A stretch of 64,000 nucleotides of DNA from Clostridium carboxidivorans P7 (GTDB lineage: Bacteria > Bacillota > Clostridia > Clostridiales > Clostridiaceae). The DNA lies in the NCBI RefSeq assembly GCF_001038625.1, contig NZ_CP011803.1, positions 3,844,001 through 3,908,000 of the forward strand. Direction: 5' to 3'. Below, piece by piece: positions 1-8,775 of the stretch. The notes below the pieces were generated by a model, which was not told where the DNA came from, did no database searches, and was given only the letters and a program-made list of their open reading frames with translations. Made by a program: the position numbers and the translations under genes. How positions within the stretch are numbered: the first letter of the stretch is position 1; every line of letters begins with the position of its first letter.

Positions 1-242
1 CCTCCCATTTCCGTTGCTATTATGTTAGCCAATGTAGTCTTACCTAATCCTGGTGGACCATATAACAATACATGGTCTAAAGCTTCTTTTCTTTTCTTTG
101 CTGCTTCTATAAAAATTTTTAATTTTTCTTTTACCTTTTTTTGTCCAATATATTCATTAATTCTTTTAGGTCTTAAACTATATTCATTTTCCGTATCTCC
201 AACTATATTTAAAGGTGTAACAATTCTATCTTCTTCATTCAT
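1..242 (-). CDS. ruvB: Holliday junction branch-migration ATPase RuvB, N-terminal part
   Basis: This is the first 80 codons of RuvB, cut by the left window edge. RuvB is the hexameric AAA+ motor that drives Holliday junction migration together with RuvA. The translation opens [12 protein letters not shown], continues with the family signature [19 protein letters not shown], and reaches the Walker A motif [11 protein letters not shown] at about residues 64-74. The ATG at 242 lies just downstream of the ruvA stop (258), with only a 15-bp gap, so ruvA and ruvB form one transcript as is usual. The family assignment is secure; only the C-terminal winged-helix part is out of view. Confidence 0.95.
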   Translation of the reverse strand, partial: MNEEDRIVTPLNIVGDTENEYSLRPKRINEYIGQKKVKEKLKIFIEAAKKRKEALDHVLLYGPPGLGKTTLANIIATEMG

Positions 243-257
243 AAAATTATCACCTTC

Positions 258-851
258 CTAACCCATTAAAAATTTTAATGCATTTCTTATTATATTCTCT
301 ACAGAATCCTTTTTGTCTATAGTATTAATAGCTTTGTTGGCTTCTTTTTCAGAATATCCTAATGCTACAAGTGCTTCCAATGCTTCTGAACTATTCCCTG
401 CAGTTTCATCTATTTCAATAGTATCTCCTTGTGATATATCAACATCTTCTGGTTTCACTTTATCCTTAAGCTCAAGTATAATTCTTTGGGACATTTTCTT
501 TCCTATACCCGGTGCTCTAGTAATAAGTTTTTCATCACCAGATAAAATTGCATACTTTAAATTGTTAACGCTGCTTATAGATAAAAGTGATAATGCAGCC
601 TTTGCACCTACACCATTTATAGACAAAAGCAAATTAAACATACTCAATTCTTCTTTTGTCAAAAAACCATAAAGACCTATAAAATCTTCCCTAACTATTT
701 GCTGAAGATAAAGCATTATTTCTTCATTTATTTTGGGAATTTTAGCCAGAGTACTTCCTGAAGTATATATTTTATAGCCAATGCCATTATTTTCAACTAC
801 TATGTAATCTTTATTCATTCCTGCATAGGTTCCCCGTATATACTCATACAT
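258..851 (-). CDS. ruvA: Holliday junction branch-migration protein RuvA
   Basis: RuvA binds the four-way junction as a tetramer and loads RuvB. The 197-residue protein has the usual length. It starts MYEYIRGTYAG (OB-fold domain I, residues 1-62), carries the helix-hairpin-helix region with GVGAKAALSLL and APGIGKKMSQRIILEL (about 70-135), then an acidic linker and the small RuvB-contacting domain III that ends LKFLMG. A TTG at 854 is in frame, but the ATG at 851 sits 9 nt after GGAGG and gives the canonical MYEYIRG start. It is followed closely by ruvB. Confidence 0.96.
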   Translation of the reverse strand: MYEYIRGTYAGMNKDYIVVENNGIGYKIYTSGSTLAKIPKINEEIMLYLQQIVREDFIGLYGFLTKEELSMFNLLLSINGVGAKAALSLLSISSVNNLKYAILSGDEKLITRAPGIGKKMSQRIILELKDKVKPEDVDISQGDTIEIDETAGNSSEALEALVALGYSEKEANKAINTIDKKDSVENIIRNALKFLMG

Positions 852-965
852 CAAAGACGTCCTCCAATTTCTTAAATTTTAAATCAAACTTTAGTGTAAA
901 CTTAACATATATTACTTTACCATTATACTTAATTTAATTCAAGAAACAAAGAATATTATCCACTA

Positions 966-1006
966 GAAAACGCCTTAAAGACTATTACTCATAGTCTTCA
1001 AGGCGT
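966..1006 (-). terminator. Rho-independent terminator of the bofC-like gene
   Basis: Arms 970-985 and 991-1006 pair over 16 bp, with one G·U pair on the minus strand and a 5-nt loop, followed by TTTTC on the minus strand. The stop codon of the bofC-like gene (985-987) lies at the loop edge, so the last codons of the gene form one arm of the stem. Confidence 0.7.
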
Positions 1007-1605
1007 GCCTCTGCATCTTCCCTTGTATTACACTGGAAATACTTATCCCCTTTTGTTAAAAGTTCTATGTCTGCTTTTTTTAATCTATCAGTTTTTATGT
1101 CTGTTACATCTCTTTTTTCATCTTCTATAAACATATTTCCATCTTTATCAGTTTTATATATAGCAATAAATCCATCTTTTATACCAACTACATACTTATT
1201 TGGAGCATATCTATCAAATTCTTTCACAAACACTACTTCTGAAGATTTCATACTTTCTAAACTATATCCTTGTCCTTTATACACTTGATTTAACTCACTT
1301 TTTTTCTTACCTGCTAAATTACCAGCACTCTCTTCTTTTTCAGTTATAACTTCACCACTTTTAATATACTTTTTCTCGAATATTACCTTTGCATTTGGCG
1401 AAAGTGAAGTGTTCATATTAGAGTCTACGGTCATAGTTTTATCTATATCCTTACTTTCATTTTGTACTTTATATTTGTCTTCCTTCAAGTTTGTACTTTT
1501 CAACTTATTTATACACAAATAATAGCTCAAACTAAAAATTGAAATAGTTAAAATTACAAGTAAAACAGTTCTTATCTTTTTTCTATTATTATTAATAAAA
1601 TCCAT
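985..1605 (-). CDS. BofC-like membrane-anchored protein
   Basis: The 206-residue protein has a short basic N-terminus (MDFINNNRKKIR) and one hydrophobic segment at about residues 12-32 that would anchor it facing outward. A variable linker (about 33-85) precedes a conserved C-terminal region from about residue 130 (YVVGIKDGFIAIY, IEDEKRDVTDIKTDRL, LLTKGDKYFQCNTREDAEARLEDYE) that matches the BofC C-terminal domain as I know it. BofC inhibits the SpoIVB signalling protease in the intermembrane space of sporulating Bacillus; the same role here is inference. The ATG at 1605 is preceded by GGAGGG at 7-nt spacing, which favours it over the upstream in-frame ATG at 1635. It lies upstream of ruvA on the same strand. 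Confidence 0.72.
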   Translation of the reverse strand: MDFINNNRKKIRTVLLVILTISIFSLSYYLCINKLKSTNLKEDKYKVQNESKDIDKTMTVDSNMNTSLSPNAKVIFEKKYIKSGEVITEKEESAGNLAGKKKSELNQVYKGQGYSLESMKSSEVVFVKEFDRYAPNKYVVGIKDGFIAIYKTDKDGNMFIEDEKRDVTDIKTDRLKKADIELLTKGDKYFQCNTREDAEARLEDYE

Positions 1606-1685
1606 AATATCCCTCCTACAAGATATTATGGACACATTGCAAAGGTATTATTCAAAAAACTGATTTTTTTCTTCTCTATATCTTA

Positions 1686-3146
1686 TTATTCTACTCCCCA
1701 GTTATCAAATTTATCTATTAGCCATTTATCACCTTCAAAACTTAAAACAGCATTTGAGTAGGATACATCCTGCTTGCCAAAATAATATCCTTTTAAAGAA
1801 ACATATACTTTATTGCTATCGTACTTTTTATATGCAATCTGAGAATTTTGAACTATAAGTCTAGGTGCTAGATTTCCATATCTCATGTACCATTTACCAT
1901 TTACATTAGTGAATACAAAACTCACCATATTTTTTATAAAATCATCTGTATAGTAATTGTTTAATCCATAATTTTTATTCAAATATTCATATATAGAACT
2001 GTATTTACTAAAATCCTCTGTTACCTTAGCGTAGCTTATTCCTGCTATGTTAATGTACGAACTGCCATCCACATTAATTTTTAGCATATTTTTAAAAGCT
2101 TCATCTCCAGTAAACAACAACATTTTGATAGAGTCATCAGAAATAACAGGCTTATTTTCTAAAGTATATTCAATATCGTTACTTATGCTTCCTGTACCAC
2201 CAAGTAAAATTAATTTACTATAATTACATTGGTCTAAGTATTGTTTTTGAGATGCTATATTAACCCCATCTGTTAATATTATAGGAGCATTTTTCTTTGC
2301 TGCTAAAGCACTGCCAGACAAAGCATCAGGAAAATTTTCTCCACTGGCAATAACTGCAGTATCTGAAGATAAGTTAAAATATTTACAAACATCTAAGGAT
2401 GTTTCGTATCTATTCATTCCAGCTATTCTTATTATATTATTATCATTTAAGGATGTAACAACTTCTTTTAATTGGTTAACCACATTGTTACTTATAGAAC
2501 CTTCGCCGCCAATAATAAATGCTTTAGCTGGTTCTATATCTTTCAACATTTCTTTTGTTTGGTCAGATAATTTTGATGAGTCACTCATTATAATTGGGTA
2601 ACCTTTTGATGCAGCAATACTAGATACACTTAAAGCATCTGAAAAGCCAAGGCCATTAACAATAATCACTGGTGTATTCTTTTTTATATTTAAGAAATTC
2701 ACAATTATACGATTTGTATCAAACCTATCAATTCCACCTAATCTTTTAATATTATCATAACCTATTGAATTGAGGTAATTTTCAAATTTTCCACTTACTG
2801 ATGCTTCTCCACCTAATATATAGATACTGCCATCAATTTTCAACTTACTTTTTATAAAATTAATAGTACTTTCATTGGAACTATTGTCTTTACTTATTAG
2901 TAAAATAGGTGCATCTACATTTTTTGAAAGCATACAACCAGCTAATGCATCTGGAAAATCATCTCCGCTTGCAATAATAACACTTTCTAGCTTATCATTA
3001 TTATAGTTATTCGTTATATTCATTGAAGTTTCATATCTAGTTGCTCCATCTATTCTATTTACAGTATAGTTAGTTTTAGCATACACTAAGCTTCCTGACA
3101 CTATAAATATGGCTATCGTAGTAAATAGAGTTATAATTTTTTTCAC
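1686..3146 (-). CDS. Secreted protein with three CWB2 cell-wall-binding repeats
   Basis: The 486-residue protein starts with a signal peptide (KKIITLFTTIAIFIVSGSLVYA, about residues 2-23). Three CWB2 (PF04122-type) repeats follow at about 30-120, 125-220 and 225-320. Each carries the family marks: RIDGATRYETS or RIAGMNRYETS, then VIIASGDDFPDALAG or AVIASGENFPDALSG, then an ILGG or IIGG turn. In Clostridioides difficile, CWB2 triplets bind an anionic wall polysaccharide, so this is a wall-attached surface protein. The C-terminal part (about 330-486) ends in a domain I do not recognise (FTNVNGKWYMRYGNLAPR, VSLKGYYFGKQDVSY); it may be the functional head. The start is GTG with GAGGGGGT upstream. 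Confidence 0.88.
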   Translation of the reverse strand: MKKIITLFTTIAIFIVSGSLVYAKTNYTVNRIDGATRYETSMNITNNYNNDKLESVIIASGDDFPDALAGCMLSKNVDAPILLISKDNSSNESTINFIKSKLKIDGSIYILGGEASVSGKFENYLNSIGYDNIKRLGGIDRFDTNRIIVNFLNIKKNTPVIIVNGLGFSDALSVSSIAASKGYPIIMSDSSKLSDQTKEMLKDIEPAKAFIIGGEGSISNNVVNQLKEVVTSLNDNNIIRIAGMNRYETSLDVCKYFNLSSDTAVIASGENFPDALSGSALAAKKNAPIILTDGVNIASQKQYLDQCNYSKLILLGGTGSISNDIEYTLENKPVISDDSIKMLLFTGDEAFKNMLKINVDGSSYINIAGISYAKVTEDFSKYSSIYEYLNKNYGLNNYYTDDFIKNMVSFVFTNVNGKWYMRYGNLAPRLIVQNSQIAYKKYDSNKVYVSLKGYYFGKQDVSYSNAVLSFEGDKWLIDKFDNWGVE

Positions 3147-3348
3147 TAAACTACCCCCTCAAAATATAATAAAAAATCATGAAGATTATAATATATTATA
3201 TTTATAGTATTTGGGAATTAAAAAAATTACATAATAAAATTATAGATACCAAATATCTTTTATACTATATTTTTTACTCAAATAAAATAAATATGTGAAT
3301 ACTTTACTTATAAAAAATTAATTATATATTTAAAATTATCTAAAAAGG

Positions 3349-3370
3349 AGGTACAAAATTAATTGTACCT
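3349..3370. repeat. Small perfect inverted repeat AGGTACAA-N6-TTGTACCT
   Basis: Two 8-bp arms flank a 6-bp AT spacer, about 200 bp upstream of the CWB2 gene start. It has operator-like dimensions. No T-run follows on either strand, so a terminator is unlikely. Its role is unknown. Confidence 0.4.
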
Positions 3371-3573
3371 TAAAGGGGGGTATTACTTAGAATCATATAT
3401 TTAAAACCTATATAAAAGTAAATTACTATATAGCATTATTAGTTAATAAATACTTTTACTTATTAATATTATACAGAATTTTCAGTATATTTCAATTATT
3501 TTCATTCGACAAATAGAAATTATACATATTCACTACTTAATACACTTTTTCATTAATCAAATTAATAACATAA

Positions 3574-3617
3574 GAACACCTTTTTATATTGGCATATACC
3601 AATATAAAAAGGTGTTC
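3574..3617. repeat. Perfect 19-bp inverted repeat downstream of yebC
   Basis: Arms GAACACCTTTTTATATTGG (3574-3592) and its exact complement (3599-3617) are separated by CATATA. On the minus strand it lies 89 bp after the yebC stop. It could form a very stable hairpin, but no uridine run follows on either strand. It could be a degenerate terminator, an RNA stability element or a protein site. Confidence 0.55.
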
Positions 3618-3705
3618 GAATCGCACATCTATAATGTAAGATCTAAAATTTAAACATATATCGTAATCCATCAATTTTAGCTTTACCAAAAATCCTATTA
3701 GCTCT

Positions 3706-4446
3706 TTATTCTTCCCATCCTTCAGGGAACTCAGCATTGTGGTAAACGTCCTGAACGTCTTCGTCATCTTCTAAAGCATCAATCATTTTTTCGAACTTAA
3801 CTACTGTTTCTTCATCAATTGCAGTATATGTATCTGGAATCATTTTTACTTCAGCTTCTAAGAACTCAAGTCCATTAGATTCTAAAGCTTCTCTTACTGT
3901 TCCAAAATCTTCTGGTGTAGTTGTTACTACAAAAACTTCATCTTCTGCTGCAAAATCTTCTGCACCAGCATCTAAAGCCATCATCATTAATTCATCTTCG
4001 TCTTTGTCATCTGTTTTTTCTATAACAATTTGACCCTTTTCTTGGAACATAAAAGAAACACATCCTGTAGAACCCATGTTTCCTCCATTTTTTGTAAATG
4101 CATGTCTTACATTGGCAGCTGTTCTATTCTTATTATCTGTCAATGCATTTACTATAACAGCAGTTCCTGCTGGACCATAACCTTCATAAACTACAGATTC
4201 GTAGTTTACTCCTTCCATTTCTCCAGCACCTTTTTTTATTGCCCTTGTTATTGTATCCATAGGCATGTTAGCAGCTTTTGCTTTTGCTACAACATCTCTT
4301 AACTTACTGTTAGCATCAAGATTTGATCCTCCCATTTTAGATGCAATAGCAATTTCTTTTCCTAATTTAGTAAAGATTTTACCTCTTTTTGCATCTGCTT
4401 TACCTTTTTTAGCCTGTATATTATGCCATTTTGAATGTCCTGACAT
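3706..4446 (-). CDS. yebC: YebC/PmpR-family protein (TACO1 family)
   Basis: The 246-residue protein has the full family length and the canonical start [25 protein letters not shown]. The body shows the family marks [28 protein letters not shown] and DAGAEDF, then an acidic C-terminus ending FPEGWEE. YebC-family proteins were described as transcriptional regulators, and more recently as translation factors that relieve ribosome stalling (TACO1 in mitochondria). Which role applies here cannot be read from sequence. The gene is monocistronic by appearance, with a GGGGGAAATAA ribosome site before the ATG. Confidence 0.96.
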   Translation of the reverse strand: MSGHSKWHNIQAKKGKADAKRGKIFTKLGKEIAIASKMGGSNLDANSKLRDVVAKAKAANMPMDTITRAIKKGAGEMEGVNYESVVYEGYGPAGTAVIVNALTDNKNRTAANVRHAFTKNGGNMGSTGCVSFMFQEKGQIVIEKTDDKDEDELMMMALDAGAEDFAAEDEVFVVTTTPEDFGTVREALESNGLEFLEAEVKMIPDTYTAIDEETVVKFEKMIDALEDDEDVQDVYHNAEFPEGWEE

Positions 4447-4613
4447 ATTTATTTCCCCCTAACTGGTTATATATTATTTTAAATTATTACTAAAAATCAC
4501 ATAATAAAGATTTTAAGTCTGATTTATAAAATACCTAAAACATTATATCATACAAAGACTTATAAATTCAAACTTAAAATATCATTTTTCTTCACTTTAC
4601 AACAATAATTATA

Positions 4614-5267
4614 CTAAATATCTTGTTCTTGAAATAATCTATTTTCTTTCTTAAAGTAGTAGCTTTCATCTCCTATTACAACTTCACACTTGCCATTAGT
4701 GGCTTCTATTACAGAGGATTCTACTGTTTTTAATTTAGAAACATCACAATACATTATAATTTTAACTTTATCTGTATACTCTATATTTTCTATATGCCAT
4801 AAATTTTGTTCAAATAAGTATTGAACTTTTCCAAGCATATCATATTCTATAAATATCTCTAATACAGATCCTTTAACCTTTTCAACTATAGTACCTTCAT
4901 CTACTGCCATAGCAGCAGCCTTTGAATATGCTCTTACAAGACCTCCCTTTCCTAAAAGTATACCGCCAAAATACCTGGTAACCACTATAACTACATCTGT
5001 TATCCCATTTTTCTTTATAACTTCTAAAACTGGAATTCCTCCTGTTCCCTGAGGTTCTCCATCATCACTATATCTTTGTATGCCCATGTTTTCTCCAATA
5101 ACATAAGCATATACATTATGTCGTGCTTCTTTCTGTTCACTTCTTATTTTATCTATAAATTTTTTTGCCTCTTCCTCTTCATATACCCTTTTTATATGGC
5201 CTATAAAAATAGACTTTTTTTCCTCGAACTGCGTACTTATTTCATCCTTTATAGTAAAATAACCCAA
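4614..5267 (-). CDS. YigZ/IMPACT-family protein (UPF0029)
   Basis: The protein is about 217 residues, the usual YigZ length. The N-terminal IMPACT domain carries KSIFIGHIKRV, EARHNVYAYVIG, RYSDDGEPQGTGGIPVLE and VVTRYFGGILLGKGGLVRAYSKAA. A smaller C-terminal DUF1949-type ferredoxin-like domain follows from about residue 140. Eukaryotic IMPACT interferes with GCN1/GCN2 signalling; the bacterial function is not settled. No ATG is available. The TTG at 5267 is 9 nt from AAGGAG, while a second TTG at 5273 is only 3 nt away, so I chose 5267. It starts directly after the stop of the HEAT-repeat gene and is probably translationally coupled to it. Confidence 0.88.
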   Translation of the reverse strand: MGYFTIKDEISTQFEEKKSIFIGHIKRVYEEEEAKKFIDKIRSEQKEARHNVYAYVIGENMGIQRYSDDGEPQGTGGIPVLEVIKKNGITDVVIVVTRYFGGILLGKGGLVRAYSKAAAMAVDEGTIVEKVKGSVLEIFIEYDMLGKVQYLFEQNLWHIENIEYTDKVKIIMYCDVSKLKTVESSVIEATNGKCEVVIGDESYYFKKENRLFQEQDI

Positions 5268-5273
5268 TCCCAA

Positions 5274-5951
5274 TCACTCCTTAACTTGCAAATCCGCTTC
5301 TGCCAATGTTTTAAGATACTCTTCCGACACCCTTTTTATATAATCTTTTTCTGCACTTTTATAAATTTCTTTAATTTTACCTAATGCCTTTTGACTTTTA
5401 ATTTTAATTAATGATTTTATGGCATACATAACTACTTGTGGATTTTCATCTTCTAATTTTCGTATTAGTATATTTTCACCAGCCTTATCACCTATCTTAC
5501 CTACAGCAGAAACTGCCATTCTTCTTACATTTACATGATTATGAACAGAAGCTTTAATTAAAATATCTAATACTTTATTATCTCCTATTTCTCCAAGAAT
5601 CCAAACAGCATTTTCCTTATCCTTAGTCTTCATATCTGCATAATCACATCTTATATAATCTATAATTTTACTTTTATTTTCTTCACTTAATCCTTTTAAA
5701 ACTTCTATTTTATCCAATTTTCCAGATGATGATATAGTTTTAAAAAGCTCCTTCTCATTATCACTTTTAGCTAGTATTCCATATTTAATTTTACCATCTA
5801 ATATGTGTTTTTGAACTGTTTCTTTTGATAAGCTTCTTATTTTGCATAAACATTCAATGGATTTACCTTCTAAAAACAAAAAATAAGTTATATCCTCTTC
5901 TGTATATGAGTTAATTTTAGACCACTCTATATTAATCATACCTTTTTTCAT
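5274..5951 (-). CDS. HEAT-repeat protein
   Basis: The 225-residue soluble protein has a C-terminal half (about residues 105-215) made of helical HEAT/PBS-lyase-type repeats: AVWILGEIGDNKVLDILIKAS, VRRMAVSAVGKIGDKAGENILIRKL, VVMYAIKSLIKIKSQKALGKI. Such repeats are protein-binding scaffolds, and no catalytic residues are evident. The N-terminal 100 residues are charged, and I do not recognise them. The start has AAAGGAGAG upstream. It lies between a MocR regulator (17 bp away) and the YigZ-like gene it abuts, suggesting a small operon. Partner unknown. Confidence 0.8.
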   Translation of the reverse strand: MKKGMINIEWSKINSYTEEDITYFLFLEGKSIECLCKIRSLSKETVQKHILDGKIKYGILAKSDNEKELFKTISSSGKLDKIEVLKGLSEENKSKIIDYIRCDYADMKTKDKENAVWILGEIGDNKVLDILIKASVHNHVNVRRMAVSAVGKIGDKAGENILIRKLEDENPQVVMYAIKSLIKIKSQKALGKIKEIYKSAEKDYIKRVSEEYLKTLAEADLQVKE

Positions 5952-5968
5952 GATGATACTCTCCTTTG

Positions 5969-7372
5969 TTATTCCAGCAATTCATTTATTATGCTTAAAC
6001 CTTTTTGCATAGCTTCCTCATCTGTTTGTGAGAAACTAATTCTAAAATATTTTTTACCTTCTGAAGGACTTTTATAAAACAAAGTACCTGGGGTAATTAA
6101 CACCTTTTTATCTTTAGTCTTTCTAAACAATTCAATAGAATCAACATATATAGAATCTTTTATTTTCAAATAGAAGTTAAGGCCTCCCCCTGGACTTATA
6201 AAATCCACTTTATTTTCCAAGTGTGATTTTATACACTCCTCCATCAATAAGTACCTATTTTTATATATGTGATTTAAATTATTCATATAATCTTTCCACA
6301 ATCCCTTTTTTATATATAAATCTAAAGCTCTTTGCATAAGACTAGATGTGGATATATCTGTATTTATTTTTGAGTTTTCAATACTCTCTTTAAATTTCAT
6401 AGGAGGTATCAAATATCCTATTCTTATACCCGGTAAAAATATTTTTGAAAAACTCTTTATATATATTACCCTATCATTTTTATCCAAACTTTTAAAGCTT
6501 TTATATTTTATACTATGATCATAAATTAATTCTGCCAAGTAATCGTCTTCTATAATGTAAAAGTCATAAATCTCTGCTAAATTTAAAATTTGTTGTTTCT
6601 TCTCTATACTATAGCTCATTCCTGTAGGATTTTGAAAATAACTCATAGTGTAAAAACACTTTATATTATTCTTCTTCAATATTTTTTCAAATTTATCTAC
6701 ATCTATGCCATCTTTTCCTATAGGAACTTCATATATATTGGCTCTTCTCCACTTAAAAACAGATAAAGCACCACTATATGTAGGCTTTTCAACTATAACA
6801 TTATCATTGGTATTTATAAGAGCCTTAGATACTATATCTATCCCCTGTTGAGCTCCTGATACTATAAGTATATCATCACTTTTAATTTTTTTATTCCAGA
6901 AAACTTCACTTATACTTTTCCTCAGTCCTTCATATCCCAGTGCTTCTTGATATATAAGAGCTTCCGCACCATCCCTATCCAATACTTCATTTAATACATC
7001 CTTAAAAGATTGTACCGGAAAAAAATCATTACTTGGAGTTTCACCAGTAAAATCTACATATTCCTTTACCATTTTTCCAGATATTTTTTTTAAAGCTTCT
7101 GAATATTCCTTTTTAAAATTTTTAGTTATATCTTTCTTTTTAGCATAAGTTCCACTTCCCATTTTCTGTACGGCATATCCTTCGTTTTGAAGTCTTTTGT
7201 ATGCATTTACTATTGTTACATTATTAACATTTAGAAATTCTGATAAAGACCTTATTGATGGCAGTTTTTCTCCATCTTCAATTTTATTTATATCAATTAA
7301 TCTTTTTATATGTCTTGTAATAGTTATGTATTTGGGAATTTCCCCTTGCATGCTTACAAAATACTTATCCAT
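5969..7372 (-). CDS. MocR-type transcription regulator (GntR HTH fused to aminotransferase fold)
   Basis: The 467-residue fusion has a GntR-family winged helix in the N-terminal 75 residues (KLPSIRSLSEFLNVNNVTIVNAYKRLQNEGY). The rest is a class I aminotransferase fold from about 105 to the end. The PLP lysine is probably Lys310 in SFSKIFLPGIRIGY, and YFQNPTG and IIEDDYLAEL are typical of the fold. MocR proteins such as PdxR and GabR use PLP or an amino compound as effector rather than catalysing transamination. The regulon cannot be read from the neighbours, which are not vitamin B6 or GABA genes. The ATG follows AGGAAGTGCCATT. Confidence 0.9.
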   Translation of the reverse strand: MDKYFVSMQGEIPKYITITRHIKRLIDINKIEDGEKLPSIRSLSEFLNVNNVTIVNAYKRLQNEGYAVQKMGSGTYAKKKDITKNFKKEYSEALKKISGKMVKEYVDFTGETPSNDFFPVQSFKDVLNEVLDRDGAEALIYQEALGYEGLRKSISEVFWNKKIKSDDILIVSGAQQGIDIVSKALINTNDNVIVEKPTYSGALSVFKWRRANIYEVPIGKDGIDVDKFEKILKKNNIKCFYTMSYFQNPTGMSYSIEKKQQILNLAEIYDFYIIEDDYLAELIYDHSIKYKSFKSLDKNDRVIYIKSFSKIFLPGIRIGYLIPPMKFKESIENSKINTDISTSSLMQRALDLYIKKGLWKDYMNNLNHIYKNRYLLMEECIKSHLENKVDFISPGGGLNFYLKIKDSIYVDSIELFRKTKDKKVLITPGTLFYKSPSEGKKYFRISFSQTDEEAMQKGLSIINELLE

Positions 7373-7400
7373 AATGGCACTTCCTTATAATTTCATATAA

Positions 7401-7453
7401 TTAAAAATAAACGAACTTAAATTTCTCTTTACCTAAAACTTAAGTTCGTTTAT
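7401..7453 (-). terminator. Terminator between the nucleotidyltransferase and MocR genes
   Basis: Perfect 14-bp arms (7407-7420 and 7440-7453, core CGAACTTAA) flank a 19-nt loop, and TTTTTAATTA follows on the minus strand. It would end transcripts of the nucleotidyltransferase gene. It sits about 35 bp from the MocR start, so a second use as an operator is possible. Confidence 0.6.
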
Positions 7454-7474
7454 GCATTCTCTAATAATAAAATT

Positions 7475-8371
7475 TTATATAAAGTATACATTCTCCTTAA
7501 ATAAAATTTCTCCTTTTTCGTTTTTGTAATCTCTATTCTCTCTTTTTATTAAATTTTTTCTCCAAAGCTTATCTAATATTTCTTCCATATTTATGTCATA
7601 GTTATAAAACAGTTTATCATTTTTTATGTTTTCAGCACTTAAGAAACTGTCTTTTTCTCGCATATAATTTATTAATACATTGCTCAAGTTTCTTAGAGAT
7701 CCATCCACATTTTTTTGTAGATATTCTAAAATATGATTTATAGTTTCTTCTTTATTAGCTTTATTAAAGAATAACTGATCCACGCATTTCTTAAAATCAT
7801 CATTTAAATTAATAGCCATAGTAACTGCATCTTTGCTTATCATATATCCTGAAAAATTGACATAAAGTCTTGCATATTCCTCCACACAGCGCACTGCAGC
7901 AATATATGATGTATATATACTATCATTGTGCAAATACTTTTTGCATACACCTAAACTTTTTAACAAGCTTCCTAAATACACCATATTCCATATTTCTCTA
8001 TCTAAATCAGGGTAGTATCTACCATTGTCGTATTTAGTAGTAATTTGTATGTCTTTAGAAAATACAAGTCTGGATGAAGCAAGTATTCTGTGTATAAATC
8101 CACCCTTCAAATCCTCTTCATATATTTGCAGAAACTTACTCTTACTCATTAATTTAATATGCACCGGAACTTCTTTTTCTTCTGTATATATATTTTCTAT
8201 ATCCGGATTTTTCTTGTCTAATATAACAAAAAGATCTATATCAGATTCATCCCATAAGTCACCAGTAACCATACTTCCAAATACCATAACTGCAAGTACC
8301 GAATCATTTGATTTTAATCTCTCAATTATATTATTAAACGCTTTCTGATATTGTGCAATGCTCTTTTCCAT
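7475..8371 (-). CDS. Pol-beta-type nucleotidyltransferase domain protein
   Basis: The 298-residue protein has the minimal nucleotidyltransferase signature VMVFGSMVTGDLWDESDIDL at about residues 28-47 (GS followed by D-x-D), the metal- and nucleotide-binding site of the pol-beta superfamily. The middle and C-terminal parts (about 120-235) are helical and include CVEEYARLYVNFSGY, reminiscent of the HEPN-like helical domain of kanamycin nucleotidyltransferase-type proteins. It could modify an antibiotic, RNA or protein; the substrate is not visible. It is not paired with a separate HEPN toxin gene, which argues against a standard MNT/HEPN toxin-antitoxin module. The terminator at 7401-7453 closes the unit. 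Confidence 0.75.
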   Translation of the reverse strand: MEKSIAQYQKAFNNIIERLKSNDSVLAVMVFGSMVTGDLWDESDIDLFVILDKKNPDIENIYTEEKEVPVHIKLMSKSKFLQIYEEDLKGGFIHRILASSRLVFSKDIQITTKYDNGRYYPDLDREIWNMVYLGSLLKSLGVCKKYLHNDSIYTSYIAAVRCVEEYARLYVNFSGYMISKDAVTMAINLNDDFKKCVDQLFFNKANKEETINHILEYLQKNVDGSLRNLSNVLINYMREKDSFLSAENIKNDKLFYNYDINMEEILDKLWRKNLIKRENRDYKNEKGEILFKENVYFI

Positions 8372-8521
8372 TTGCTATCTGACACCCCTTTAAAAATTAG
8401 TAAAATCAAAAAAGTTAATTAAATTAGAATTTAATAAAAATTTAATTTTTTTCTTATTATATAATAAATTTCAGTATAATTACAATACCAGAAAACGTTT
8501 ATGAATAATTTCTTTAAGTAT

Positions 8522-8743
8522 TTATAGATTAATTTTAGAAATTTTTATTCTTTTTATACTATTGCATTCTGTACATTTAAATAAATGGACACAATAATTA
8601 ATTCCATCATTTATATCCAATTGACAGGCATAAGAATCTGTATAGTCTTGTACTCTTCCCATATCCTTCATGGTACCCTTACACTTTTCGCACGGTAAAT
8701 TTATTACACTTAGTCCATTACATATAGGACATACCTTCTCCAA
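8522..8743 (-). CDS. Small zinc-ribbon protein
   Basis: This 73-residue protein has three CxxC pairs: CPIC and CEKC near residues 5-20, and CTEC at about 57-60, plus a Cys-x-His (CVH) before the last pair. The pattern resembles a zinc ribbon. The start is TTG at 8743, supported by GGAGAG 9 nt upstream; no ATG is available. The stop lies about 150 bp before the nucleotidyltransferase start, and the gene begins 32 bp after the hflX stop on the same strand, so it is probably cotranscribed with hflX. Function unknown. Confidence 0.65.
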   Translation of the reverse strand: MEKVCPICNGLSVINLPCEKCKGTMKDMGRVQDYTDSYACQLDINDGINYCVHLFKCTECNSIKRIKISKINL

Positions 8744-8775
8744 TAGCTTTCACTCTCCATTTGATATATTTTTAC

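Larger units (their letters stand above)
3147..3705. other. 560-bp intergenic region between yebC and the CWB2 gene
   Basis: No convincing gene is present. An apparent reading frame at 3537-3767 is the shadow of the yebC 3' end running into non-coding sequence. The region is extremely AT-rich and holds two perfect inverted repeats (3349-3370 and 3574-3617), listed separately. The promoter of the CWB2 gene must lie here, but I could not pick a clear -35/-10 pair. Confidence 0.6.

Noticed and set aside
3601..3625. GTGTTCGAATCGCAC looks like a tRNA T-arm
   Set aside because: Only the loop matches; the stem has a G·A mismatch, no CCA end follows, and no acceptor or anticodon arm can be built around it. 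It is part of the 19-bp inverted repeat.
7475..8743. Toxin-antitoxin module formed by the nucleotidyltransferase and the small zinc-ribbon gene
   Set aside because: The small protein has zinc-ribbon cysteines and no HEPN R-x4-6-H motif; the two genes are about 150 bp apart and not overlapping.
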